Source: CAIWHR01 sp963709525 (GTDB lineage: Bacteria; Pseudomonadota; Gammaproteobacteria; Burkholderiales; Casimicrobiaceae). Taken from it: DNA of 64,000 bases. The DNA lies in contig CAVPXB010000004.1 in the NCBI GenBank assembly GCA_963709525.1, positions 62,001-126,000 on the forward strand. The letters run 5' to 3'. Numbering within the stretch: the first letter of the stretch is position 1; the number at the start of each line of letters is the position of its first letter. Positions 44,393-55,655 of this stretch are shown here, piece after piece. The position numbers and the translations under genes were made by a program. Under the pieces are notes generated by a model. It was given only the letters and a program-made list of their open reading frames with translations, did not search any database and was not told where the DNA came from.

Positions 44393-45337
44393 ATGCCGCG
44401 CCGACGCGACGCGATCTACGTCAAGCTGTCCCTGGTCGCGCTGATCTGGGCGGGGACCTTCATCGCCGGCCGCGTGGTGGCAGCCCAGATGCCGCCGGCG
44501 ACGGCCGCGCTGTGGCGCTACGTCGTGGCGTCGGTCGCGCTGGTCGCCGCGCACGCGTGGCTGGTGGGCGTGCTGCCCGCCCTGCGGCCACGGCAGTGGC
44601 TGGGCGTGAGCCTGCTGGGCGCGACCGGCGTGGCTGCCTACAACCTGTGCTTCATGATCGGCATGCAGACCGTACCGGCGTCGCGCGCGTCGCTGATCGT
44701 CGCGCTCAACCCGGCGGTGACCGTGCTCGGCGCAGCGTGGTTTCTGCACGAGCGCCTGACCGCGTCGCGCGTCGCGGGCGCGGTGCTCGCCCTGACTGGC
44801 GCGGCGGTGGTCATCGGTCATGGCAATCCGCTGGCCATCCTGAGCGGCGGCATCACGCCGGGCGACGCGATCATCTTCGGCTGCGTGTTGTCGTGGTCGA
44901 CGTACACGCTGATCGGCAAGGGCGTTCTCACCGGTCTGTCGCCACTGTCCGCGACGACCTATGCGTCGCTGACGGGCACCGCGCTGCTGGCGCTGGCGGC
45001 GACGCTGCTGCCGGCGCCGCTCGCCGCCGGCGTGATGCCACCCGTCGCGAGCGTCGGCGCCTGGATCGCGCTCGTGTTCCTGGGCGTGTTCGGAACGGCA
45101 ATCGCCTTCGTCTGGTTCTACGAGGGCGTGCGTGAACTCGGTCCCGCCCGCGCGGCGGTGTTCATCAACCTCGTGCCGGTGGTGGCGGTCGTGCTCGGCT
45201 TCGTGCTGCTGGGCGAGCATCTCGAGTGGTCGATGCTGGCCGGCGGCGCGCTCGTCATCGGGGGCGTCTGGCTGATCAATCGCGCCGGTCGCCCGCGCCT
45301 TGTCCGCTGCGCCAATCCCCAACCAGGAAAAAGCCAA
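44393..45337 (+). CDS. EamA/DMT-family transporter, open into the next gene
   Basis: 315 codons from ATG 44393 without a stop. It has ten predicted TM helices in two EamA halves (LSLVALIWAGTFIAGRVV; ... FGCVLSWSTYTLIGKGVL ... ALVFLGVFGTAIAFVWFYEGV ... MLAGGALVIGGVWLINRAG), the drug/metabolite transporter fold exporting small metabolites. After the last helix the frame continues RPRLVRCANPQPGKSQ straight into the acyl-CoA dehydrogenase at 45338 with no stop codon. Either the two are fused, or the stop was lost through a mutation or base-calling indel. Substrate unknown; location suggests efflux of branched-chain intermediates, which is inference. It follows the thiolase by 9 bases. Confidence 0.82.
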
Positions 45338-46471
45338 ATGCTGCTGACCGAGGAACAGCGCCTCATCCGCGATACGCTGCGCGCCTTCGCGCAGGAGCGC
45401 CTCGCGCCGCAGGCCGCGCAGTGGGACCGCGACCACCACTTCCCGCGCGCGGAACTGGCCGCACTCGGCGAACTTGGCGCGCTGGGCATGGTCACGCCCG
45501 AAGCCTGGGGCGGCGCCGGGATGGACTACGTGTCGCTCGCCGTCGCGCTGGAGGAAATCGCCGCCGGCGATGGCGCGACATCGACCATCGTCAGCGTGCA
45601 GAACTCGGTCGTCTGCGGGCCGCTCAACGCTTTCGGCAGCGACGCGCAGAAGGAGCGGTATCTGAGGCCGCTGGCGTCGGGCACGGCGCTGGGTTGCTTC
45701 TGCCTCACCGAGCCTCATGTCGGCTCCGATGCCGCGGCCATCACCATGCGTGCCGAACGCGATGGCGACGAGTACGTGCTCGACGGCGTCAAGCAGTTCA
45801 TCACCACCGGGAAGCATGCCGATACCGCCATCGTCTTCGCGGTGACCGATCGGCAGGCCGGGAAGAAAGGGATTTCCGGCTTCATCGTCGATACCAAAAC
45901 GCCGGGCTATGTCGTCGCGCGGATCGAGGACAAGCTGGGACAGCGGGCTTCGGACACCGCGCAGATCGTTTTCGAGAATTGCCGCGTGCCCGCCGCCAAT
46001 TTGCTGGGTCGCGAAGGCCAGGGCTACCGCATCGCGCTGGCGAATCTCGAAGCCGGCCGCATCGGCATCGCCGCGCAGGCGGTGGGCATGGCCCGCGCCG
46101 CGCTCGACGCCGCGCTCGCCTATGCGCGCGACCGGCAGAGCTTCGGCCGGCCGATCGTCGAACATCAGGCGGTGAGCTTCAAGCTGGCCGACATGGCAAC
46201 CGAAGTCGAAGCCGCGCGGCAGCTGGTGTGGCACGCGGCGGCAATGCGCGACGCCGGCCAACCCTGTCTCAAGGAGGCGTCGATGGCCAAGCTTTTCGCA
46301 TCGGAGATGGCCGAGCGCGTTTGCTCCGCCGCGATCCAGGTTCACGGCGGCTATGGCTACGTCAGCGATTTTCCGGTCGAGCGCATCTATCGCGACGTGC
46401 GCGTGTGCCAGATCTACGAGGGCACGAGCGAGATCCAGCGCCTGGTCATCGGCCGCGCGCTTGCGGGTTGA
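45338..46471 (+). CDS. acyl-CoA dehydrogenase (short-chain type)
   Basis: 377 residues from ATG 45338, preceded by AGGAAAAA. All three acyl-CoA dehydrogenase domains are present: GALGMVTPEAWGGAGMDY, CFCLTEPHVGSDAAAI (substrate/FAD), KQFITTGKHADTAIVFAV, and the C-terminal IQVHGGYGYVSDFPVERIYRDVRVCQIYEGTSEIQRL, where YEGTSE holds the short-chain-type catalytic Glu. Unlike liuA its Glu is in the usual position, so it probably oxidises straight short-chain or 2-methyl-branched acyl-CoA. The frame is continuous with the upstream transporter (no stop between). Confidence 0.92.
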   Translation: MLLTEEQRLIRDTLRAFAQERLAPQAAQWDRDHHFPRAELAALGELGALGMVTPEAWGGAGMDYVSLAVALEEIAAGDGATSTIVSVQNSVVCGPLNAFGSDAQKERYLRPLASGTALGCFCLTEPHVGSDAAAITMRAERDGDEYVLDGVKQFITTGKHADTAIVFAVTDRQAGKKGISGFIVDTKTPGYVVARIEDKLGQRASDTAQIVFENCRVPAANLLGREGQGYRIALANLEAGRIGIAAQAVGMARAALDAALAYARDRQSFGRPIVEHQAVSFKLADMATEVEAARQLVWHAAAMRDAGQPCLKEASMAKLFASEMAERVCSAAIQVHGGYGYVSDFPVERIYRDVRVCQIYEGTSEIQRLVIGRALAG

Positions 46472-46483
46472 GGAGACTGTCAG

Positions 46484-47095
46484 ATGAGTTCGCCCATCGA
46501 TTTCTATTTTGATTTTTCGTCGCCTTACGGCTACCTCGCCGCGCAGCGCATCGAGGCGCTGGCCGAAAAACATGGCCGCAGTGTCGACTGGCATCCGGTG
46601 CTGCTCGGCGTGATCTTCAAGTCGACCGGGGGAGCCCCGCTGACGACGCTGCCGCTGAAGGGCGAATACTCGAAGCGCGATTTCGCGCGCAGCGCGCGCT
46701 ACCATGGCATCGAAGAGTTCCGCCAGCCATCGGTGTTTCCGATCGCAAGCCAGGCACCGGCGCGGATCGTGCTGTGGCTGAAGGCGAGCAATGCCGATGC
46801 CGCGGCCCCGGCGCGCGTCGCGAAGGCGCTCTACCGCGCGTATTTCGTCGACGGCATCGACATCTCGTCGCCGGACGAGGCCGTCGCGGTGGCGGCGAAG
46901 GAAGGTGTCGACCCGGTCGCGGCGCGCGCAGCGATCGACGACCCTGCGATCAAGGCCGCGCTGAAAGACGAAGTCGAGCGGGCGCTCGCGCGCGGCGTGT
47001 TCGGCTCGCCCTTCATCTTCGTCGACGACGAGCCGTTCTGGGGACTCGACCGCTTCGACCAGATCGAGCGCTGGCTCGCGACCGGCGGCTTCTGA
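46484..47095 (+). CDS. 2-hydroxychromene-2-carboxylate isomerase/DsbA-like protein
   Basis: 203 residues, kappa-class GST/DsbA fold. The N-terminus IDFYFDFSSPYGYLAAQRIE has the S-S-P-Y segment typical of HCCA isomerases in place of a CXXC motif. The cis-Pro region is RGVFGSPFIFVDDEPFWGLDRFDQ, the family C-terminal signature. GSH-dependent isomerase in aromatic degradation in characterised members; the role in this acyl-CoA cluster is unclear. Starts 12 bases after the acyl-CoA dehydrogenase. Confidence 0.88.
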   Translation: MSSPIDFYFDFSSPYGYLAAQRIEALAEKHGRSVDWHPVLLGVIFKSTGGAPLTTLPLKGEYSKRDFARSARYHGIEEFRQPSVFPIASQAPARIVLWLKASNADAAAPARVAKALYRAYFVDGIDISSPDEAVAVAAKEGVDPVAARAAIDDPAIKAALKDEVERALARGVFGSPFIFVDDEPFWGLDRFDQIERWLATGGF

Positions 47096-47199
47096 TCGCG
47101 CCGCGCATGCACCGCGGCGCGGAACCGTTTAACATGGCCGCTGTTCTCTCCGCCCTGCTTGCGCCGCGCTGAACGCAGGCGCGACCGACACTTTCCGCC

Positions 47200-48807
<1,608 letters not shown>

Positions 48808-48814
48808 GACAGCG

Positions 48815-49663
48815 ATGACGAATAACGAATCGGGCAGCGCTGCGGACGTGGCGGACGCCCGTCGCCCTGCGTCGATCCACGTTGCCGTCGACCGCGCGGT
48901 TGCGATGGTGACGCTGGCGCGGCCCCAGGTGCACAACGCCTTCGACGACGCGCTGATCAGCGAGCTCACCGCTGCGCTGGCGGCGCTCGATGCGGATCCG
49001 GCGGTGCGCATCGTCGTCCTGGAGGGCGAGGGCAAGAGCTTCTGTGCCGGCGCCGATTTGAGCTGGATGCGGCGCATGGCGGGTTACAGCCACGCTGAAA
49101 ACGTGGCGGATGCCGGCGCGCTCGCGGCGATGCTCTCCACGCTGGCGCGCATGGGCAAGCCGACGATCGCGCGCGTGCACGGCGCCGCCTACGGGGGTGG
49201 CGTCGGGCTCGTCGCCTGCTGCGACATCGCGATTGCAGCCACTGAAGCCAGCTTCTCGCTCTCGGAGGTGAAGCTCGGCCTCATTCCGGCGACGATAGCG
49301 CCCTACGTGGTCGAGGCGATCGGCGCCCGGCATGCACGGCGGTATTTCCTGACCGCCGAGCGTTTCACGGCGGCCGAGGCGCGCGCCATCGGCCTGGTCC
49401 ACGAGGTCGTCCCGGCGGCCGAACTCGACGGACGCATCGACGCGCTGATCGACGCGCTGCTGGTCGCGGGTCCGCTGGCACAGGCGGCGGCCAAGGCATT
49501 GGTGCGCGCGCTTGCGGGCAGGGCGATCGACGACGGCGTCATCGCCGATACCGTGTTGCGCATCGCCTCGATTCGTGCGTCCGACGAGGGTCGCGAGGGC
49601 GTCGCGGCGTTCCTCGAGCGGCGGACGCCCGCGTGGGCGGCGATGCCAAAGCCGGAGGGATGA
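48815..49663 (+). CDS. liuC: enoyl-CoA hydratase/isomerase, probable 3-methylglutaconyl-CoA hydratase
   Basis: 282 residues of the crotonase family. The oxyanion-hole segments are SFCAGADLSWMRRMAGY (about 68-84) and AAYGGGVGLVACCDIAIA (about 128-145); FSLSEVKLGLIPATIAPYVVEAIG includes the catalytic Glu region. The AADLSWM-type sequence is typical of LiuC/3-methylglutaconyl-CoA hydratase. Seven bases after the carboxylase beta gene; its stop overlaps the next gene (ATGA). HMG-CoA lyase (liuE), which would complete the pathway, was not found in this window. Confidence 0.92.
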   Translation: MTNNESGSAADVADARRPASIHVAVDRAVAMVTLARPQVHNAFDDALISELTAALAALDADPAVRIVVLEGEGKSFCAGADLSWMRRMAGYSHAENVADAGALAAMLSTLARMGKPTIARVHGAAYGGGVGLVACCDIAIAATEASFSLSEVKLGLIPATIAPYVVEAIGARHARRYFLTAERFTAAEARAIGLVHEVVPAAELDGRIDALIDALLVAGPLAQAAAKALVRALAGRAIDDGVIADTVLRIASIRASDEGREGVAAFLERRTPAWAAMPKPEG

Positions 49664-50325
49664 CCATGGGCGGTCTCGAGCAAATGGACGTCTGGCAACT
49701 CACCGCGCTCGCGGCGGCGCTGGGCTGGGCGAGCGGCATCCGCTTGTACGCGGTGCTGTTCATCCTCGGCGGCCTGGGCTTCCTGCACTGGATCGACCTG
49801 CCGGGAGGATTGAAGCTGCTCGCGCATCCCTGGGTGCTGACGGCATCCGGTTTCATGTTCTTCGTCGAGTTCTTTGCCGACAAGATCCCGGGCATCGATA
49901 CGCTGTGGGACGCGGTGCACACGTTCATCCGTATTCCGGCGGGAGCCGCGCTCGCCGCCAGCGTGTTCGGAGATTCGCCGGCGGCGGTCGGCGTGGCCGC
50001 GGCGATCATCGGCGGATCGCTGGCAGCCGGCAGCCACATCGCCAAGACCGGCAGCCGCGCGGTGATCAACACCTCGCCCGAACCGTTCTCCAATTGGGCG
50101 GCGTCGTTCGGCGAGGAACTCGCGGTCGGCACCTTGCTCTGGCTCGCGTACGCGTACCCGATCGCGGCGCTGGTCGTGATCGGATTGCTGGTGCTGCTGA
50201 TGATCTGGCTCATCCCCAGGGTGTGGCGCTTCATCCGCGCGCTCATCGTGCGGCTGACGGGCGAGGGATCGAAGCGTCCGCCGGCCACGCGCGAAATCGA
50301 GGTCAGGAACGGCATCGATGTTTGA
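49660..50325 (+). CDS. DUF4126 integral membrane protein
   Basis: 221 residues. ATG 49660 overlaps the liuC stop; an upstream in-frame start at 49633 would overlap more. Four or five TM segments (LTALAAALGWASGIRLYAVLFILGGLGFL; a central Ala/Gly-rich pair AAGAALAASVFG / AVGVAAAIIGGSLAAGSHIAKTG; LLWLAYAYPIAALVVIGLLVLLMIW) with the family feature NTSPEPFSNWAASFGEE. Function unknown. Its insertion between carboxylase beta/hydratase and alpha genes, with overlaps at both ends (8-base overlap with the alpha gene), is notable. Confidence 0.85.
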   Translation: MTMGGLEQMDVWQLTALAAALGWASGIRLYAVLFILGGLGFLHWIDLPGGLKLLAHPWVLTASGFMFFVEFFADKIPGIDTLWDAVHTFIRIPAGAALAASVFGDSPAAVGVAAAIIGGSLAAGSHIAKTGSRAVINTSPEPFSNWAASFGEELAVGTLLWLAYAYPIAALVVIGLLVLLMIWLIPRVWRFIRALIVRLTGEGSKRPPATREIEVRNGIDV

Positions 50326-52343
50326 CAAGATCCTCATCGCCAATCGCGGCGAGATCGCCTGTCGCGTCGCCCGCACGGCGCGCCGCATGGGCATCCGCAG
50401 CGTCGCCGTGTACTCGGACGCGGATGCCGATGCGCTGCACGTCGGGGTGTGCGACGAGGCGTGGCGGCTGGGCCCCGCCGCACCGCGCGAGAGTTACTTG
50501 AACGGCGCGGCGATCATCGCCATCGCGAAAAAGACCGGCGCGCAGGCGATCCATCCCGGCTATGGCTTCCTGTCGGAGAACGAGGACTTCGCGCTGCGCT
50601 GCGCTGCTGCGGGCCTCGTCTTCATCGGCCCGCCCCCGGCGGCGATCGCGGCCATGGGGTCGAAGTCGGCGGCCAAGCGGATCATGGGCGCGGCGGGCGT
50701 GCCGCTGGTCCCCGGGTACCACGGCGACGATCAGGATCCGGCGCTGCTCGCGCAGCGAGGCCGCGCGCATCGGTTTTCCGGTCCTGATCAAGGCCACCGC
50801 GGGCGGGGGCGGCAAGGGCATGAAGGTCGCCGACGACGCGGCCGGCTTCGCGGCGGCGCTGGCGTCGGCGCAGCGCGAGGCGAAGGCGTCGTTCGGCGAC
50901 GACCGCGTGCTGATCGAAAAGTATCTGAGCGCGCCGCGGCATATCGAGATCCAGGTGTTCGCCGACCGTTTCGGCAACGCCGCATATCTCTTCGAACGCG
51001 ATTGCTCGGTGCAGCGACGGCACCAGAAGGTGCTCGAGGAAGCGCCGGCGCCGGGCATGGATCCCGCGCATCGGAAGACGATGGGCGAGGCGGCGGTGGC
51101 GGCGGCGAGGGCGATCGGCTACGTCGGTGCCGGCACCGTCGAATTCATCGCGGCCGACAGTTTTGCCCGCGACGGCAGGTTCTATTTCATGGAGATGAAC
51201 ACGCGGCTGCAGGTCGAGCACCCGGTGACCGAGATGATCACGGGCCTGGATCTGGTCGAGTGGCAGTTGCGGGTCGCCGCCGGCGAGCCGTTGCCGCGGC
51301 GCCAGCAGGACCTTGCCATCGACGGCCATGCGATCGAGGCGCGGATTTACGCCGAGGATCCGGAGCGCGGCTTCCTGCCGTCGATCGGCCGGCTGGCGCA
51401 TCTGCGCACGCCATCGACGCACGCGGCTTTGCGCGTCGACACCGGCGTGCGCGGCGGCGACGAGATTTCTCCGTACTACGACCCGATGATCGCCAAGCTG
51501 ATCGTCCACGGCGAAGACCGCGCGGCGGCATTGCGGCGGCTGGCCGAGGCGTTGGCCGAGGTCGAGATCGTCGGCGTGACGACCAACGTCGCCTTCCTGC
51601 AACGGGTCGTTGCGCACCAGGCTTTCGCGTCGGGCAACGTGGACACCGGCCTCATCGCCCGCCATCACGCTGCGCTCTTCCCCGCGCGCGGACCGACGCC
51701 GGGCGACGTCGTCCTCGCCGCGGCGCTGGCCGAAGTGCTCGGCCTGGCCGCCGCTCGCGAGGCTGCGGCGAGCGCGTCGGGCGATGCGGGTTCGCCCTGG
51801 CATGCGGTCGATCCCTGGTGGCCGAACAGCGCCTGCCACGCCATCGCGCTGTCGTTCGCCGACGTCGATGTTCGCCACGATGTCGCGGTCCGCCGTGATG
51901 GCGAAGGCTGGCGGGTCGGGCGCGAGGGTCGCGACGTGCGCGCGCGCGTCAAGATTCGCGACGGGCGCCTGCTCATCACCGCGGACGGCGCCGAATTCGT
52001 GGCGACGGTCGTGTTCCATGGCGAAGAACGGCATGTGTTCTGCGCCGGCGCGCATCATCGATTGCGGGTCGTCGATCGCCTGGCACACGCCGGCGAAGAC
52101 GACGCCCACGGCGGCCACCTGAGGGCGCCGATGTCCGGCACCGTGGTCGCGGTGCTGGTGCAGCCGGGCGACCGGGTCGACCGGGGTATGCCCCTGATCG
52201 TGCTCGAGGCGATGAAGATGGAGCACACGATCGTGGCGCCGGCGCCCGGAGCGGTCGTCGCCGTCAACTTCGCGGTGGGCGAGCGCGTGCGCGAAGGCGC
52301 CGACCTCGTCGACATCGCAGAGACGCTGCCGGAGAATGCATGA
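50318..52343 (+). pseudogene. liuD: methylcrotonyl-CoA carboxylase, biotin carboxylase (alpha) subunit (apparent 1-base frameshift)
   Basis: Carboxylates biotin using ATP and bicarbonate. It starts MFDKILIANRGEIACRVA and runs through the biotin-carboxylase N domain to DPALLAQ, then loses frame. The next frame resumes EAARIGFPVLIKATAGGGGKGM (ATP-grasp glycine loop). Deleting one C at 50756 restores it. The remainder is intact: EKYLSAPRHIEIQVFAD, ERDCSVQRRHQKVLEEAP, FYFMEMNTRLQVEHPVTE, then biotinyl domain with EAMKMEHT near the C-terminus (biotin on the second Lys-flanked site). Corrected length is about 674 residues. Context favours methylcrotonyl-CoA over propionyl- or geranyl-CoA as substrate. 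Likely a base-calling error because both flanking domains are unblemished. Confidence 0.9.
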
Positions 52344-52580
52344 GCGCCGAGCGGGGACGTCGCATCGCCCTGCGTGAGCATCTGCGAAATGAGCGCGCGC
52401 AACGGCTTTTGCATCGGCTGTTATCGCACGCTCGACGAGATCGCGGCGTGGAGCGTGCTCGACGCTGCCGCGAAGCGTGCCATCGTCGAGGCACTACCCG
52501 CGCGCCGCGACGTGGCAGGCGGCACGATACGAACACCATCCGGGGCGTCGTCCCAGCCCCTTCCCGGCAATCCTTCCTGA
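52340..52580 (+). pseudogene. DUF1289 Cys-rich protein (apparent 1-base frameshift)
   Basis: DUF1289 proteins are about 60-80 residues with a C-x3-C ... C-x2-C pattern. Here SPCVSICEM ... NGFCIGCYRTLDEIAAWS ... AKRAIVEALPARR is present in one frame to the stop at 52578-52580. No start codon upstream of SPC exists in that frame. The ATG at 52340 (overlapping the carboxylase stop, ATGA) is in another frame. Removing one G from the GGGG run at 52353-52356 joins them as MSAERDVASPCVSICEMS, about 79 residues. If the sequence is correct as given, only a GTG start at 52374 is left and the first Cys is lost. Probably a homopolymer base-calling error. Metal binding is inferred from the Cys. Confidence 0.75.
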
Positions 52581-52588
52581 GGACCGTC

Positions 52589-54316
52589 ATGACCAGGACT
52601 CGCGTCTTGTTTCGCAACCTCGTTCTTGTATCCGCGTTTGCAGCGGCTTTTCCCGCCCAGGCGGCCTCGATCGCTCCGGTCGCGGCCGAGCACGGCATGG
52701 TCGTCACCGCGCAGCACCTCGCCACCAAGGTGGGGGTTGACGTGCTCAAGAAGGGCGGCAACGCCGTCGATGCCGCGGTCGCCATCGGGTATACGCTCGC
52801 CGTGGTGTATCCGGCTGCGGGAAATCTCGGCGGCGGCGGTTTCATGACGATTCAACTCGCCGATGGCCGCCGCACCTTCCTCGATTTTCGCGAGAAGGCG
52901 CCGGCGGGCTCGAAGGCCGACATGTATCTCGACGCGAGCGGCAATGTGGTGAAGGGGGCAAGCACCCTCGGCCACCTCGCGGTGGGCGTGCCCGGCACCG
53001 TCTCGGGCCTGGAACTCGCGCGCGAGAAGTACGGCACGATGAAGCGCGCCGCGCTCGTCGCGCCCGCCATCGGATTCGCGGAGAAGGGCTTCGTGCTCGA
53101 GCAGGGCGACGTGGACACGTTTCGCGCGGCGGCCAAGGATCTCGTCAACGATCCGGCATCGGCTGCGATCTTCCTGGTGAAAGGCGAGGCGCCGCCGGTC
53201 GGTCACAGGCTGGTGCAGAAGGATCTTGCGAAGACGCTGCGGCTGATCTCGCGCAAGGGCGCCGACGGCTTCTACAAGGGTCCGGTCAGCGCGGCGATCG
53301 TCGCGTCGAGCAAGGCCGGCAAGGGCATCCTCGTGCAGGCGGATTTCGACCAGTACGCGACGCGCGAAATGCCGCCGGTGGAATGCGATTACCGCGGCTA
53401 CCGGGTGGTGTCGGCGCCGCCGCCGAGTTCCGGCGGCGTGGTCATCTGCGAGATCCTCAACATCGTCGAGGGCTATCCGCTCAAGGACCTCGGCTTCCGC
53501 TCGGCCCAGTCCGTGCACTATCAGATCGAAGCCATGCGCCACGCGTATGTGGACCGCAACAGCTACCTGGGCGATCCGGATTTCGTGAAGAACCCGCTCG
53601 ACCGGCTGCTCGACAAGGGCTACGCGGAGAAGATTCGCGCCGTGATCGACCCGGCGAAGGCGGGAGTCTCGAAGGATCTCAAACCCGGCGTCGCTCCGCA
53701 CGAAGGAACCAACACCACGCACTACTCGATCGTCGACCAGCAGGGGAACGCGGTGTCGGTCACCTACACCCTGAACGACTGGTTCGGCGCCCGGGTCACG
53801 GCGGCGGGCACGGGCGTGCTGCTCAACAACGAAATGGACGACTTCACCGTCAAGATCGGCGTGCCCAATCTCTACGGCCTGGTGCAGGGCGAGGCCAATG
53901 CCATCGCCCCCGGCAAGCGGCCGTTGAGTTCGATGAGCCCCACCATCATGCTGAAGGACGGCAAGCCGGTGCTGGTGGTGGGCTCGCCGGGTGGCAGCCG
54001 GATCATCACCGCGGTCGTGCACACCATCCTCAACCTCGTCGACTACGGCATGGGCCTGCAGGAGGCCGTCGACGCGCCGCGTTTCCATCAGCAGTGGCTG
54101 CCCGAGACGACCAACGTGGAAAACTTCGCGTTGAGTCCCGACACCCGCAAGATCCTCGATGGCATGGGCCACAAGCTCGGTGCGCCGCAGTCTCCCAACC
54201 ACATCACGGCGATCCTGGTCGGCGCGCCGGCGCTCGGCGGCAAGCCGGTGGGCAACAACCGCTTCTACGGCTCGAACGACCCGCGGCGCAATACCGGGCT
54301 GGCCCTGGGCTACTGA
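52589..54316 (+). CDS. ggt: gamma-glutamyltranspeptidase
   Basis: Periplasmic Ntn hydrolase cleaving glutathione and other gamma-glutamyl compounds. 575 residues with a signal peptide (LFRNLVLVSAFAAAFPAQA). The autocatalytic processing site is at GTNTTHYSIVDQQGNAVSVTYTLND, where the second Thr of TNTTHYS becomes the nucleophile. Other conserved parts: GNAVDAAVAIGYTLAVVYPAAGNLGGGGFM, RSAQSVHYQIEAMRHAYVDRNSYLGDP, LSSMSPTIMLKDGKPVLVVGSPGGSRI. ATG 52589 has GAGGA just upstream, overlapping the DUF1289 stop. Converges on the FAD oxidoreductase gene. Confidence 0.95.
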   Translation: MTRTRVLFRNLVLVSAFAAAFPAQAASIAPVAAEHGMVVTAQHLATKVGVDVLKKGGNAVDAAVAIGYTLAVVYPAAGNLGGGGFMTIQLADGRRTFLDFREKAPAGSKADMYLDASGNVVKGASTLGHLAVGVPGTVSGLELAREKYGTMKRAALVAPAIGFAEKGFVLEQGDVDTFRAAAKDLVNDPASAAIFLVKGEAPPVGHRLVQKDLAKTLRLISRKGADGFYKGPVSAAIVASSKAGKGILVQADFDQYATREMPPVECDYRGYRVVSAPPPSSGGVVICEILNIVEGYPLKDLGFRSAQSVHYQIEAMRHAYVDRNSYLGDPDFVKNPLDRLLDKGYAEKIRAVIDPAKAGVSKDLKPGVAPHEGTNTTHYSIVDQQGNAVSVTYTLNDWFGARVTAAGTGVLLNNEMDDFTVKIGVPNLYGLVQGEANAIAPGKRPLSSMSPTIMLKDGKPVLVVGSPGGSRIITAVVHTILNLVDYGMGLQEAVDAPRFHQQWLPETTNVENFALSPDTRKILDGMGHKLGAPQSPNHITAILVGAPALGGKPVGNNRFYGSNDPRRNTGLALGY

Positions 54317-54383
54317 GCCTCAGGAAGGCGCGATCGTCGGCGGTCGCGACTGGTCGGGTGCCTGGGCGCCGCGACCTTGCAGT

Positions 54384-55655
54384 TCAGAGGATGGCGCCCT
54401 GGCGCAGAAGTTCGGCGCGCACGCGGACCGGGTCGGGCGTGAGATCGCCCGCCGCAGACTGCGCCGCGGCGATCCCTGCCGCCTGGCCGGTCGCGAATGC
54501 GGTTCCCATCACGCGCAGCGAACCATAGGCCATCTCGTCGCAACCGATGACGCGGCCGCCGAGCCAGAGGTTGTCGACATCGACGGCCTGGAGCGACGCC
54601 AGCGGCACGTGGTAGTAGCCATCGCCGCCGACGGGTCTGAACTTCGGGCCGCCGGGTCCCGCGTGGACTTCGGCGGGCCAGCAGCCGCAGGCGATGCCGT
54701 CGTCGCGCAGGCGACCGGACAGAATGTCGTCGTCGGTGAGCCGATGGCGCGTCTGCAACTGGCGACTGTCGCGAATTCCCGCTTGCGGTCCGGTGGCGAC
54801 GATGAAGGCGTGCTCGAAGCCCGGCATGCGCGCACGCAGCAGTTCGAGAAACCTCCAGGCGAGTTCGCGCCCGTTGCGCTCGGCAGCGCCCATGTCGGCG
54901 GAATCGAGGCCGCCGGTGACGAGATCGACGCCCATCCACCACAGGTCGTGCGAGCCCGGAAGGCGAATGAAGTGGCCGCCGTGCTGCCGCACGTAGGCGT
55001 TGGCGATGTCGTTGCGAAACGCTGGCATCAGCGCCGCCAGCGCGTCCCGATCGACGGTGAGGTGGCGCGCCACGCCGGTGAACCGAACCGGGAACGACGC
55101 CACCTGGCGCGGCCGTCCCGGCTCCGCCTGCGCGATCGTCGGCACGCCCGCCGCGTGCCCCAGGTCGGCATCGCCGCTCGCATCGACGAAGGCGGCGGCT
55201 TCGACATCGAACGGTCCGGCGTGATCGAAGAGCGTGACCGCTTCGATGCGCGCGGAAGAACGGTGCACGCCGACGAGGCTACAGTGCAGCCGGCAGTCGA
55301 TATCCCATTCCGCGACCACGCGATCCATCGCGACCTTCACCGCCTCGGGGTCGAGCATGATGATCCAGTTGCCGCTGGGCGCGCGTATCGGCGACGCCTC
55401 GAAGCCGAGTCCTTCGAGTTCGGCGAGGACGCGGGCGCCGACACCGCCGACGATCAGGCGATGATCATTTCCCGCCAGGTAGAAGCCGCAATACGACAGC
55501 ACGTTGGCATTGGCTGCCGCGCCGCCCAGGAACCCGTAGCGCTCGACCAGCAGCGTGCGCGCGCCCTGTCGCCCGGCACCGAGCGCCGCGGCAACGCCCG
55601 CTGCGCCGCCGCCGATGACGACGACATCGTAGCGCTGCGCTCGGTCCTTGCTCAT
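54384..55655 (-). CDS. FAD-dependent oxidoreductase (FAD_oxidored type)
   Basis: 423 residues. N-terminal dinucleotide motif VVVIGGGAAGVAAALGAGRQG (about 12-32), followed by LLVERYGFLGGAAANANVLSYCGF, a signature of the FAD-dependent family that includes putative tRNA/thiazole-like and 'succinate dehydrogenase/fumarate reductase' relatives. VDASGDADLGHAAGVP and a C-terminal LWLGGRVIGCDEMAYGSLRVMGTAFATGQAAGIAAAQSA complete the FAD site. Substrate unknown. The ATG overlaps the stop of the CoA-transferase gene upstream (55652-55655), so the two are coupled. Confidence 0.85.
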   Translation of the reverse strand: MSKDRAQRYDVVVIGGGAAGVAAALGAGRQGARTLLVERYGFLGGAAANANVLSYCGFYLAGNDHRLIVGGVGARVLAELEGLGFEASPIRAPSGNWIIMLDPEAVKVAMDRVVAEWDIDCRLHCSLVGVHRSSARIEAVTLFDHAGPFDVEAAAFVDASGDADLGHAAGVPTIAQAEPGRPRQVASFPVRFTGVARHLTVDRDALAALMPAFRNDIANAYVRQHGGHFIRLPGSHDLWWMGVDLVTGGLDSADMGAAERNGRELAWRFLELLRARMPGFEHAFIVATGPQAGIRDSRQLQTRHRLTDDDILSGRLRDDGIACGCWPAEVHAGPGGPKFRPVGGDGYYHVPLASLQAVDVDNLWLGGRVIGCDEMAYGSLRVMGTAFATGQAAGIAAAQSAAGDLTPDPVRVRAELLRQGAIL

